Shown piece after piece: positions 53,236 through 62,993 of a stretch of 64,000 nt of DNA. The notes below the pieces were generated by a model, which saw nothing but the letters and a program-made list of their open reading frames with translations, did not search any database and was not told the DNA's origin. Numbering within the stretch: the stretch's first letter is position 1; every line of letters starts with the position of its first letter. This DNA comes from Tachypleus tridentatus (lineage: Eukaryota > Arthropoda > Merostomata > Xiphosura > Limulidae), in contig NC_134831.1 in NCBI RefSeq assembly GCF_004210375.1, forward strand, positions 3,472,001 through 3,536,000. The letters are read 5' to 3'. The position numbers and the translations under genes are program-made.

Positions 53236-54685
53236 ATCTTTAAACTGAAACCCAAGAAAAATTACCGCGCAGTTCGACGACAACGTGTAGGTGGTGCATA
53301 GTACAATTCAATGACGTGTAGGTGATATATGTTATTTGTCTCTAGTAGTAAAACTCGTTAACAACAGAGCGTTCAGCACCTATAACAGCACTAATATATT
53401 TCCGTCTTTTATGGTGACTTTCTTATCTGCAGAATTTGAGCTTTCCGAGTGCTTAAAAATAAACGTTCCAGAGTGGCATGCTGCGTGAGAGACATAGGAG
53501 ACTTATACTGTGCTCTTTAGAATGACATGTTTCTGAGCTTATACGACAACATTTCCAATTTTTAATGTTAAACAAAAGTTGAGTATAAGGGATGTTGGAA
53601 GGACAGAATTCCAGATCACGCCTCGAACATTTACTGTAATAGATTTCAAGCTTGAACGATCCTGGAGCGAGCCGAGCGACCATCGTCTTCTAGAGAATGC
53701 AGCACAATGCCAGGTTTCAAATTATGGACTTTATGTCGATTCAGGCTTCACTGCTATGTGATGAAATTCCCTGGGAAACGTTTATGCATTTACTAAATCA
53801 GTAGACAAAGGAAACCCGAATTCATAAAAGCACGCTTTTTTTTTTCTGCAAAGAAAATCTTAACTGTCTCCCCACATCGAAGGACAGAGGCGTTTTATTT
53901 CCTTTTATCTAAACAGAAATTGGTAGTTTAAGGGTTAGGCTTAGCATCCCCCTTATTTGCTTTACGAACGAGAACAGCACCTCAGACCTGTGATAGGTAG
54001 GAAGTTCACTGATTCAGAACATACTAGAAATAAACAACAACAAACCAACTGATATTGTAAAATAAAATAAAAATGTTAGATTTTTTTAATATGAATAACT
54101 ATAAAAAACTGGATTAATATGTAAAAAAAAACACCTAAAGAAACTGTTCCTAACAAAAAATGGAATGAAAATAATGTCATTTACAGAAATTCAAAATGAA
54201 ATTACGCTAGAAAAAAATTTCAAACTTTGAAAGGTGATTTGTCATTTATATGAACTATCAAACTTTGTCAAGTTTTTTAAAAAAATGACGAGATTTTCAA
54301 ATTTACTACTTATATCTTGAAGCAAACAAATTTGAACAATGAGCCTCTGAAAGTCTTTTTTGTTCTTAAAAGGGATGAATAGTTATGCAAAAAATACAAT
54401 TGTATTTTCGGTCCAAACACACATCTCTTCAGTATAGCTATTAACCAATCAGAATCGAAGGACTCTTCCAGCTTTTCAACAGTCTCTTATCCCCACACTG
54501 AGTTTTTAGTTGGCATTTTAAAAGTTTTTAAATTTATCTTTCGAAAACAATACCACAGAAGAGAATACGATCAGAGTTTAATAAACACATTTTGTTTTAT
54601 AGTTTCAGTGCTAAATTTTTACATCTCTCTGTTACCTGTCCCTTGTGTTTCGCTGAAATAAAATAATTTAATTTTGTGAAAATTG
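53236..54685. other. Gene-free stretch, 1.45 kb
   Basis: No gene recognised. A slightly more GC-rich patch lies at about 53570-53760 with short frames on both strands that show no family signature. Near 54000-54045 an AAATAAACAACAACAAACC tail resembles a SINE end. The rest is AT-rich. Confidence 0.5.
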
Positions 54686-54751
54686 GTTTGATTTGATTTT
54701 TGCTGAGCACAGTGCTATACAATGGACTATCTGTTCTCTGCCTATTTTTTA
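54686..54751 (-). repeat. Fragment of a second tRNA-derived SINE family
   Basis: Matches, as reverse complement, the tail half of the SINE at 60411-60550: GAGCACAGTG, ACAATGGACTATCTGTTCTCTGCC. Confidence 0.6.
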
Positions 54752-54969
54752 GCATAGTAAGTTTCTAAACTTATTGTTTATTTTGTGTAGAAGAGTTTAA
54801 TTAAATTGGATAGATAAGTTACACGTTTATGATCTAGAGTCAAATATGAAATAGGAAATAAGTAAAAATTCGTTGAACGCAATAGGTTGTTGTATTTAAA
54901 AAAATTAAAAACAACTAAAATAGAAATGAACACAACAATTTGTTATATTGGAAAATCAAAAAAACTGTT

Positions 54970-55095
54970 TTGTTTGGTTACTTTGTATTAAGCATAAATT
55001 AATGAAAGAGCTATCTGTACTGTTCCTACTGCAGGTATCGGAACCCGGTATTTAGTGTTGTAAGTTGAGACACTGGCAGGCCTTAGAGAAAGAAC
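54970..55095 (-). repeat. Second-family SINE relic
   Basis: Reverse complement of the family at 60411: TTGTATTAAGCATAAA, GAGCTATCTGTACTG, then GGTATCGGAACCCGG (B box), TAGTGTTGTAAGTT (anticodon side) and ACTGGCAGGCC. Confidence 0.7.
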
Positions 55096-55135
55096 GAGCA
55101 CAAATGTTTGTTGTCACACTAAACAAGGACAACAT

Positions 55136-55250
55136 AAGTTCCAAAGCTATACACTAAGCTGTCCGTACACTGTCTACCGCGGGAAAATAAACCTGAATTT
55201 TAGAGTTGTAAGTTCGAAAATCTACCACTGACCCACCGGGGGCATTAGAG
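55136..55250 (-). repeat. Second-family SINE relic
   Basis: CAAAGCTATACACTAAGCTG, CTGTCTACCGCGGG, TTAGAGTTGTAAGTTCG and CCACCGGGGGCA match the same family in the same orientation as the copy at 54970; the B box region is changed. Confidence 0.65.
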
Positions 55251-55382
55251 TAACAATCAGGAAAAAAAGCAACATAATAATTTGTTGTATAGAATAAAAA
55301 ACAAAAACAATTATTATTACAATAGCTTGTTGTACTTAAAAAAAGTAACAACCAGGAAAACAATAAACACAGTATTGTATTT

Positions 55383-55638
55383 TAAACTGCTTTATTATCA
55401 CCATAAGTGAAGCTATGTTAATAGAAGATTTGAAGAATATATAGCAACATTTTTATTATTGTGTTTCATTCAACAAATACGTTGTGTGAGAGATTAGTAT
55501 TAAACTTCAAGCTTAATACGAATTACTATTAAGAATTATCGGTAGTTGAATTTGAAGTTTCGTTAATTGCACTTCTAGAGTTATTTTGAGCTTAGTTTGA
55601 TATATGTACGAGGCATCAACTACGAAACAGGGGCTATC
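55383..55638. other. Gene-free stretch
   Basis: AT-rich, with nothing recognised. Confidence 0.5.
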
Positions 55639-55918
55639 GGCCCGGCATAGCCAAGCGCGTTAAGGCGTGCGACTCGTAATCCGAGGGTCGCGGGTTCGCA
55701 TCCCCGTCGCGCCAAACATGCTCGCCCTTTCAGCCGTGGGGGGCGTTATAATATGACGGTCAATCCCACTATTCGTTGGTAAAAGAGTAGCCCAAGAGTT
55801 GGCTGTGGGTGGTGATGACTAGCTGCCTTCCCTCTAGTCTTACACTGCTAAATTGGGGACGGCTAGCACAGATAGCCCTCGAGTAGCTTTATGCGAAATT
55901 TCAAAACAAACAAACAAG
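55639..55918 (+). repeat. SINE, main family, near complete
   Basis: The best-preserved copy here. GGCCCGGCATAGCCAAGCG, GCGACTCGTAATCCGAGG and B box GGGTTCGCATCC form the head; the body runs through GTTGGTAAAAGAGTAGCCC and GCTGCCTTCCCTCTAGTC; the tail is AAACAAACAAACAAGC. Confidence 0.95.
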
Positions 55919-55923
55919 CACAG

Positions 55924-55950
55924 ATGTGTGTGTGTGTTTTCACACACACT
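55924..55950. repeat. GT/CA inverted microsatellite
   Basis: TGTGTGTGTGTG then TTTT then CACACACAC: two complementary dinucleotide arms that could form a hairpin, just after a SINE tail. Confidence 0.8.
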
Positions 55951-56450
55951 GATTATTAGTGTCGTTTTCTATACAGTGTCACTAGAGACGCCGTGGGTGG
56001 AATTCTGTTATTTTTTACCTCTGTAATCATAATCTACAGAGAACGAAAGAGGCTACAACTCTTCTCTGTGTCTAACGAGCATCCACTACTATAACTCTCT
56101 TCAAGAATCACAACACGAATATCCTGGAAATCATATATTCTGAAAGAGCGAGAAATATAGTACGTGAATTATTTATGACGTAAAACTTGAGCACGAGAGA
56201 CTCCCCGAGGTTTAAATATGTAACTGTAACAGATGAAGGCAACGTATCGCTATAACGTTGACTGTTGAAGTCTCTGTTTAAATTATGGAGTTGGTTGGAA
56301 AGTGTGCTACTTCGAGCCATGACTATGTTCTACAAACAACGACGTAATTCCAGTACACAAACATTTTGTACACTTGTGTTTTTTTTTCTTTCCGTCTGAT
56401 GAACGTTTATATTGTTGTTGTTAATTATATAGCTCAGTCTTCTATTCCTG
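55951..56450. other. Gene-free stretch
   Basis: No gene or repeat recognised in these 500 bp. Short frames only. Confidence 0.5.
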
Positions 56451-56727
56451 GTCCCAGCATGGCCAGGTGGTTAGGATCCTCGACTCGTAATCTGAGGGAC
56501 GCGAGTTCGAATCCCCATCACACCAAACATGCTCGCTCTCTCAGCCGTAAGGGCGTTATAATGTGAAGGTCAATCCCATTATTCGTTGGTAAAAGAGTAG
56601 CTCAAGAGTTGGCTGTGGGTGGTGATGACTAACTGCCTTCCCTCCAGTTTTATACTGCTAAATTAGGGACGGCTAGCGCAGATAGCCCTCGTGCAGCTTT
56701 GTGCGAAATTCAAAAACAAACAAATAA
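56451..56727 (+). repeat. SINE, main family
   Basis: Head GTCCCAGCATGGCCAGGTGG with TCGACTCGTAATCTGAGG, B box GAGTTCGAATCCC, full body and an AAACAAACAAATAA tail. Confidence 0.94.
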
Positions 56728-57077
56728 TCTATTCGTGGTCTATGAGATAACGATTTAATGAAAGCTTTAGTAAAGTTATCGATAATTTTCAAACAAATTA
56801 TATGTTCGTCTATCTACCAGCTTTAGGAACTTTATTATGATTATTCTTTTATCAAATGTTCCAAAATCCTTCTTTCAGTCTGGCTCACAACAAAGAACTA
56901 AGTAAACATTAAAGTGAAACAAAATTTATCTATTTTATATCCAGAAACCATTGCCTGTCCTTATGCACGCTCTTGGCTGCTGACAATTCTCGCATGATGG
57001 TACATTGTTGAAAACAAAATGAGAAAAAGCATAGATATTAAAGACTTATGCAATTTTTTTTTTTCGTGAGGTTTGGT
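56728..57077. other. Gene-free stretch
   Basis: AT-rich, with nothing recognised. Confidence 0.5.
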
Positions 57078-57349
57078 TTGATTGTTTGTTTTAATTCCGC
57101 ACAAAGCTACACGAGGGCTATCTGCGCTAGCCGTCCCTAATTAACAGTGTAAGGCTAGAGAGAAAGCAGCTAGTCATCACCACCCACCGCTAACTCTCGA
57201 GCTACTTTTTTACCAACGAATAGTGGGAGTGACTGTCACTTTATAACGCACCCACGGCTGAAAGGGCGAGCATTTTTGTGTGATGGGGTTTGAACCCGCG
57301 ACTTTCGGATTACGAGTCGAGTGCCTTAACCACTTGGCCATGCCGGGCC
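57078..57349 (-). repeat. SINE, main family
   Basis: Full-length copy in reverse: tail complement TTGTTTGTTTTAATTCCGC, body, then the head ending CTTGGCCATGCCGGGCC. The B box complement reads GGTTTGAACCC. Confidence 0.94.
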
Positions 57350-57780
57350 TTCCACAGGATGAACAATTTATTCAGCACCGGATTATTTTCATGAACAATG
57401 ATTTTAATTTTCTTTCAATATCATTAATTATTCCATATGTATAATACTAGTTTATAGCAATGCTCATAAAGCTAATTTTAATGTTAAGTTTTAACACCGT
57501 CACCAGGGGGCAGGGGAAGGAGAATGTTTTTTTTTTTCCTTTCTGTGTTGCTGCTGGCAGATTCTGGATACAAAATAGACAATGAAGCGAAGCAGTCCTA
57601 AAACTGCTTTTAATATATCAAAAAATCTCCTTTCAGATAAAGAAAAACAAATCCAGAAAGTACTTTGCTGTACTTGAAAATTATTTAAACATAATTTCAA
57701 TAAATACATTAAAAATATATATAACTTAGACGATACTTGACGTTCAGAGGTAAGCGTGAAGACTAATAATAATCAACATC
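57350..57780. other. Gene-free stretch
   Basis: Holds a purine-rich run (CAGGGGGCAGGGGAAGGAG type, near 57503) before a T run; otherwise nothing recognised. Confidence 0.5.
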
Positions 57781-57850
57781 AGGTTTCGATACCCGCTGTG
57801 GGCGGAACCGTTGTGTATTTTCGTGTTTAAGAAGAAACATACCGAATACA
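57781..57850 (+). repeat. Second-family SINE fragment
   Basis: AGGTTTCGATACCCGCTGTGG then GCGGAACCGTTGTGTATTTTC matches the B box and following segment of the 60411 family. Confidence 0.5.
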
Positions 57851-57928
57851 TTAATACAGTTTTAGTTGCGCATGATTTACAATTTAAATCATTCATGGTA
57901 AGAATTCGAACACAAGAGTAGGAGGAAA

Positions 57929-58720
57929 CTGTTATTGTTCTGTTTATTCATTTGTTCTCGGCTGCCGGGCATCAGCCAATGGTTAGCGTGCTTGGACTGT
58001 GCACTTGATGATTCAAGATTTGAGTCTTGTTCCCTGGAAAACTGTTATTGTTCTGTTTATTCACTTGTTCTCGGCTGCCGGACATCAGCCAATAGTTAGT
58101 GTGCTTGGACTGTGCACTTGATGATTCAAGATTTGAGTCTTGTTCCCTGGAAAACTGTTATTGTTCTGTTTATTCACTTGTTCTCGGCTGCCGGACATCA
58201 GCCAATAGTTAGTGTGCTTGGACTGTGCACTTGATGATTCAAGATTTGTGTCTCGTTCCCTGGAAAACTGTTATTGTTTTGTTTACTCATTTGTTCTCGG
58301 CTGCCGGGCATCAGCCAATGGTTAGCGTGCTTGGACTGTGCACTTGATGATTCAAGATTTGTGTCTCGTTCCCTGGAAAACTGTTATTATTCTGTTTATT
58401 CATTTGTTCTCGGCTGCCGGGCATCAGCCAATGGTTAGCGTGCTTGGACTGTGCACTTGATGATTCAAGATTTGAGTCTTGTTCCCTGGAAAACTGTTAT
58501 TGTTCTGTTTATTCACTTGTTCTCGGCTGTCGGACATCAGCCAATAGTTAGTGTGCTTGGACTGTGCACTTGATGATTCAAGATTTGTGTCTCGTTCCCT
58601 GGAAAACTGTTATTGTTTTGTTTACTCATTTGTTCTCGGCTGCCGGGCATCAGCCAATGGTTAGCGTGCTTGGACTGTGCACTTGATGATTCAAGACTTG
58701 TGTTTCGTTCCCTGGAAAAC
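57929..58720 (+). repeat. 113-bp minisatellite made of a SINE tRNA head, 7 copies
   Basis: Seven units, each exactly 113 bp when measured at CTGTTATTGTT (57929, 58042, 58155, 58268, 58381, 58494, 58607). Each has GGTTAGCGTGCTTGGACTG or AGTTAGTGTGCTTGGACTG, an A-box-like part with a GTG anticodon-like loop, and a TTGTTCCCTGG or CTCGTTCCCTGG B-box-like part. The last unit runs straight into a SINE-like body at 58720, so the amplified piece is the element's head. Confidence 0.93.
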
Positions 58721-58850
58721 TCGCTTCGCAATTTAGAGTTGTGAGAGCGCTATAAAAGAGACGGTCAGATAAGAACAGTCCAGGAAACGGCTGTAAGTGT
58801 TGTTGTTAGCTGCCTTCTATCTAGTCCGTAAGTTGAAAATTACCAACTAG
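58721..58850 (+). repeat. SINE body attached to the 113-bp array
   Basis: GAGAGCGCTATAAAAGAGACGG, CAGTCCAGG and GCTGCCTTCTATCTAGTCC parallel the body of the main SINE family (GGCGTTATAA, GACGGTCA, GCTGCCTTCCCTCTAGTC) in the same order. Confidence 0.6.
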
Positions 58851-59230
58851 ACTCTTTAGTTAACGTGTCTGGCTGTGAATTTGAAGTATCTGAGGTTCGC
58901 GTCCCGTTAACGCTCCTTTTCCCAAACAAATAATAACAATCACCCTCTGTACTTTAGGGGTTGTAAGAGCGTTATAATAGTGACAGTCAGATTCTATTAT
59001 TTGGTCTCACCAGAACAGAGCAAGTATTGTCCGTGTGTGTTGCCTTCTTTGTCTAGTCTGTAACTTCAAAATTAGAGATTGCTAGCGGCAGTGACCTTTT
59101 GTGTAGATTTATACGAGATGCAACAAATGATCAGTTCAAAATTAGAGACGGCTGAGTGCATTGAGATAACCCTTTGTGTAGCTCTGAATGAAAATTGTGA
59201 AAGAGATAAACAGTTTTTCGTTAATGGGTT
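58851..59230 (+). repeat. Third-family SINE (tRNA-His-like head), with duplicated end
   Basis: Head: TTAGTTAACGTGTCTGGCTG, GTGAATTTG, B box GAGGTTCGCGTCCC. Body: GAGCGTTATAATAGTGACAG, TTGCCTTCTTTGTCTAGTC, AAAATTAGAGATTGCTAGC. The final part appears twice (about 59064-59130 and 59135-59205). Confidence 0.6.
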
Positions 59231-59699
59231 AACTTGTGAGATGTGTACTTCAAAGCTCTGTTAATTTTTATGTGGAACTGTTTGGGCTTTGATATATTAA
59301 TAAAGTTAGAATTTGTAGACCTAAAATTATCATTTTCCACGTTCAACTAATAAAATAATACTTTAAACACAGTTCCGTGAACTCTTTTGATTCTTTCTTA
59401 TTCAAAGACATTAAAATAAAAAAAAGCTGCTACCATTTCTGTTATATCGTTTCGCACGTTATGAGGCGAGTTCTTGAGAAAAGATTCGAAAAACATGACA
59501 ACTAAACTTTCTTTGAAACCGCGTATAGCTAGAGGTGACAAGTGTTTTACTCACGTGAAAATAAAATAAAATGGTTCGCTAAGCCTTTTATTAGTTATTA
59601 ATAAGTTCTCTATAGTTTAATAGCCGTGTAGTAATATATTAATGTGTAAAGAAAAAACTCTTTCAGATGTGAGAAAAGAAAACATTAATTGGATCTACA
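59231..59699. other. Gene-free stretch
   Basis: AT-rich, with nothing recognised. Confidence 0.5.
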
Positions 59700-59753
59700 C
59701 TGATGAAAACCCATCGTTTCAATGGGTTGAAACATAATTTTAATCATTATGTG
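59700..59753 (+). ncRNA. Hammerhead-ribozyme-like motif (doubtful)
   Basis: CTGATGA (59700-59706), a 7-bp stem AACCCAT/ATGGGTT (59708-59714 with 59722-59728), GAAA (59729-59732), then a 6-bp stem CATAAT/ATTATG (59733-59738 with 59746-59751). This is the order of a hammerhead core. Against it, the base after the expected U is G, which hammerheads do not cut, stem I does not pair, and one extra A sits before stem II. Probably an inactive relic or chance. Confidence 0.25.
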
Positions 59754-59839
59754 GTTGTTTTAAATTCAGATATTTAATTATATATATATTTTTAAAATTC
59801 ATAAAATATTAATGGTTTTTCTGGTAGTTCCAGAAATAT

Positions 59840-60393
59840 GTTACTAACTACAGACTGTCGTTATAGTTTTTCGTTACTAACTACAGACTGTCGTTATAGT
59901 TTTTCGTTACTAACTACAGACTCGTTATAGTTTTTCGTTACTAACTACAGACTGTCGTTATAGTTTTTCGTTACTAACTACAGACTGTCGTTATAGTTTC
60001 TCGTTACTAACTACAGACTGTCGTTATAGTTTTTCGTTACTAACTACAGACTGTCGTTATAGTTTTTCGTTACTAACTACAGACTGTCGTTATAGTTTTT
60101 CGTTACTAACTACAGACTCGTTATAGTTTTCGTTACTAACTACAGACTGTCGTTATAGTTTTTCGTTACTAACTACAGACTGTCGTTATAGTTTTTCGTT
60201 ACTAACTACAGACTGTCGTTATAGTTTTTCGTTACTAACTACAGACTGTCGTTATAGTTTTTCGTTACTAACTACAGACTCGTTATAGTTTTTCGTTACT
60301 AACTACAGACTGTCGTTATAGTTTTTCGTTACTAACTACAGACTGTCGTTATAGTTTTTCGTTACTAACTACAGACTGTCGTTATAGTTTTTC
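59840..60393. repeat. 33-bp minisatellite, about 17 copies
   Basis: The unit contains CGTTACTAACTACAGAC and TGTCGTTATAGTTTTT. Copies are almost identical. Copies 3, 9 and 14 lack two bases (CAGACTCG in place of CAGACTGTCG) and are 31 bp. Confidence 0.95.
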
Positions 60394-60410
60394 GACTTTT
60401 GGTATGTGTT

Positions 60411-60550
60411 GGGTGCCCCCTACTGGCACAGCGGCATGTCTGCAGACTCACACCGCTGGAAACCGGGTTTCGATACGTGTGGTGAGCAGAGTATAGACAG
60501 CCCAATGTGCAGCTTTGTGCTTTATTCCAAGTAAACGAACAAGCAATCAA
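60411..60550 (+). repeat. Second-family SINE, best copy
   Basis: tRNA-like head CACAGCGGCATGTCTGC, loop-like ACTCACACC (CAC, Val-like), B box GGGTTTCGATACG, then GGTGAGCAGAGTATAGACAG, TGCAGCTTTGTGC and a tail TAAACGAACAAGCAATCAAAC. It starts where the 33-bp array ends. Confidence 0.8.
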
Positions 60551-60634
60551 ACTGGTATGTTTTGGTTCTTTCTTTGTAAATGATAATAGTAAATGAAGAT
60601 TTTATGACACATTTGTGTTTGAAAAGGAAAGATT

Positions 60635-60815
60635 CTAGCTGAACGTCGTCTAGTACTTAGGGAGCCGGATGTTCACATCCCGTTGCTAAAAAAATCACTC
60701 TCAACATTTTGGACTTGTGGATTCATTATAAGAGTGACTGTCATATCCCAAGAGTTAGCTATGGGTGCTGTTGACTATCTGTTTAGTCTATCAATTCGAA
60801 ATTTTGGAAGGTTAA
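60635..60815 (+). repeat. Third-family SINE relic
   Basis: B box-like GGATGTTCACATCCC, then TTATAAGAGTGACTGTCATA, CAAGAGTTAGCTATGGGTG and CTGTTTAGTCTATCAATTCG, the same order as the SINE body. The front half of the head is decayed. Confidence 0.55.
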
Positions 60816-60860
60816 TGCAATTAACTTCTTTTTTTAACTTTACACGAATATCCGAAACAA

Positions 60861-61238
60861 ACAGTCCTTAGGGAAACAAAATGTAGTGCCTTCTGATTGC
60901 CGAACGGATATTGAATTTGTTTGTTATTAAATGCAAGGTTACACATTGGGCAACCTGTTTTGTGGACGCAATAAGTTTTGAAATTTGTTATTTAGCCCTA
61001 TAAGCTTTCAGACTTACAGTGAACTCCTACAGAAAGGCGTTATCTAGACAGCTGAATTACTTGGGTCTCTATTTAATAATAAAAGCATACAAAAGTGTAC
61101 TATATAAATAAAACACCCACCGAGCCATTTTACACTCCTAAAGCCATAACATTTTTTACAGCATAAAAACCCTTCTAGTATTACTGACAAGAGCTGACAG
61201 TTTTCGAAACTTTAGCCTTTGTGGGCTTTTCTTTTCTT
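60861..61238. other. Gene-free stretch
   Basis: AT-rich, with nothing recognised. Confidence 0.5.
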
Positions 61239-61489
61239 TACGTGTAAACCTCTTTTCTTCTTATCTTAGTGTGTTGGAGTTTATTGCTTCTGTCACAACC
61301 TACTTAGAGAACAAATTATTTTATGTACTGATTTTGTTTTGGAGAAATTAAATATACTGACTTTTTTACGTGTAGGCCTTTTTTATCTTAGTATGTTGGA
61401 CATAACGACTTGTATCTGACCTATTCAGAGAACAAATTATTTCATGTACCGATTTTGTTTTGTAGAAATGAAACACTCTGGCTCTTTTC
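61239..61489. repeat. Two-copy direct repeat, about 125 bp
   Basis: Segments 61239-61366 and 61367-61489 both run TACGTGTA, TCTTAGT, TGTTGGA, AGAGAACAAATTATTT, GATTTTGTTTT, AGAAAT and CTTTT, with scattered differences. Confidence 0.85.
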
Positions 61490-61490
61490 A

Positions 61491-61935
61491 GTAAAGGTAA
61501 AGATACTACAACACTATTTCCAATAATAAAGATAAAGTAAAAGTAAAGATACTACAACGCTATTTCCAATAATAAAGTAAAGGGAAAAATACTGCGACAC
61601 TATTTCCAATAATAAAGATAAATTAAAGGTAAATATATTACAACACTATTTCCAATAATAAAGATAAAGTAAAGGTAAAGATACTACAACGCCATTTCCA
61701 ATAATAAAGATAAAGTAAAGGTAAGGATACTACAACGCCATTTCCAATAATAAAGATAAAGTAAAGGTAAAGATACTAAAACACTATTTCCAATAATGAA
61801 GATAAGATAAAGGTAAAGATACTAAAACACTATTTCCAATAGTAAAGGTAAGATAAAGGTAAAGATACTACGACACTATTTCCAATAATGAAGGTAAGAT
61901 AAAGGTAAAGATACTACAACACTATTTCTAATAAT
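61491..61935. repeat. About 46-bp minisatellite, roughly 10 copies
   Basis: The unit contains AAAGGTAAAGATACTACAAC and CTATTTCCAATAATAAAG. Copies vary in length by several bases and differ in ACACTATTT versus ACGCCATTT. The strand shown is strongly purine-rich. Confidence 0.93.
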
Positions 61936-62189
61936 ATCCGAGTTAATAAACTTCATCATGAACTTCAATGATGCTCTTCCCAGCAGTAGTTGAGCTTATA
62001 AAATAGGGTCGAACTTAATGACTGCCAACATGACGAATTCCTTGCCTCTGGCTGAAACAGTCGACAGTGGCTTTTTGTTTAATTAAACTACCAAACGATT
62101 CTGCTAACGACAATTTCTGAACGAAGCCAGTTATTAGCTTTCATCAATTCGCTCAAAGTTTCACAGCTACAATTTTTATTTCAATCTTT
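61936..62189. other. Gene-free stretch
   Basis: Nothing recognised. Confidence 0.5.
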
Positions 62190-62395
62190 TTTGTTTGGTT
62201 ATTCATTGTTAAGCCGTACATAATACATTGTCTGTGTTGTGTCTATTTCAGGTATTGAACCTCAAACTGTAGCATTGTATTTGTATGTTATTAAGTACAA
62301 AGCTACACAAGTGGTTATCAGTTATTGTCATAAGTATTTTAAGGCACTGAGCCCTCAAACTTATTGTTTAGTAACTGGGCGAGGACTTTTGCTCT
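62190..62395 (-). repeat. Two decayed second-family SINE pieces in tandem
   Basis: GTTAAGCCGTACATAATACATTG with GTATTGAACC, then ATTAAGTACAAAGCTACACAAG with TATTTTAAGGCACTGAGCCC, each resemble the reverse complement of the second family. They underlie most of the start of a 160-codon frame that I reject. Confidence 0.4.
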
Positions 62396-62652
62396 TTACA
62401 AAGCAGAAGCAGGAGACACGTGTGTCAAGTTTGGCCAAATTTTTAAGCGTTCAAAGGTCGTCACATAAAGAAGTCATATTCAAAAATAATTATCTTTTAC
62501 AATGGTGGGAGTCAAGATATGTTAACTCTGAATATCATTTCATTTTGATAATGAAAGAATCAGTTATGTGCTATTATTTTGCAATTATTCAGCCACATAC
62601 ACTGTTTAAAATGTTGAAAGGTAAAATCCAATACATCATTCGACTTACCGCT

Positions 62653-62890
62653 TTTTTGTTGTTGTTGTTTTTGAATTTCGCACAAAGCTACACAAGGACT
62701 ATCTGCACTAGCAATCCCTAATTTAGCAGTGTAAGACTAGAGGGAAGGCAGCTAGTCATCACTAACCACCGCCAACTCTTGGGCTACTCTTTTACCAACG
62801 ACTAGTGGGATTGACCTTCACATTATAACTCCCCCACGGCTGAGAGGGCAAGCATGTTTGGTGCGACGGGGATTCGAAACCACGAATTTT
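62653..62890 (-). repeat. SINE, main family, head cut short
   Basis: TTTTTGAATTTCGCACAAAGC, the complete body with CCAACTCTTGGGCTACTCTTTT, and GGGGATTCGAAACC of the B box; the outermost head is replaced by other sequence. Confidence 0.93.
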
Positions 62891-62993
62891 GATCAGAAAG
62901 CGAATAAACAAAATATTGAATAATTCTTATTACGAGAAATTTTCTAATAATATAAACATAGATAATGTAATATAATTAACATTGTTACTGGAT

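Larger units (their letters stand above)
54885..55382. repeat. Diverged repeats with AACAACAATTTGTTGT-type core
   Basis: Three or four segments (about 54885-54945, 55082-55115, 55243-55290, 55325-55382) share TTTGTTGTAT or its relatives next to AACAACCAGGAAAACAA-type words, and alternate with second-family SINE pieces. They seem to be duplicated pieces of one composite repeat. Confidence 0.5.

Noticed and set aside
53453-53761. Overlapping 76- and 60-codon frames on opposite strands in a locally GC-richer patch
   Set aside because: No motif, and both strands are open at once; a decayed exon or repeat is possible but unsupported.
1-60393. CRISPR array as an explanation for the regular repeats (59, 90, 113, 33, 46 bp)
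   Set aside because: Repeats follow each other directly with no unique spacers, and the genome is animal (tRNA-derived SINEs, Penelope-like element).
62239-62721. 160-codon frame on the + strand
   Set aside because: Its start overlaps decayed second-family SINE pieces and its end reads through a reversed main-family SINE; the middle has no recognisable domain.
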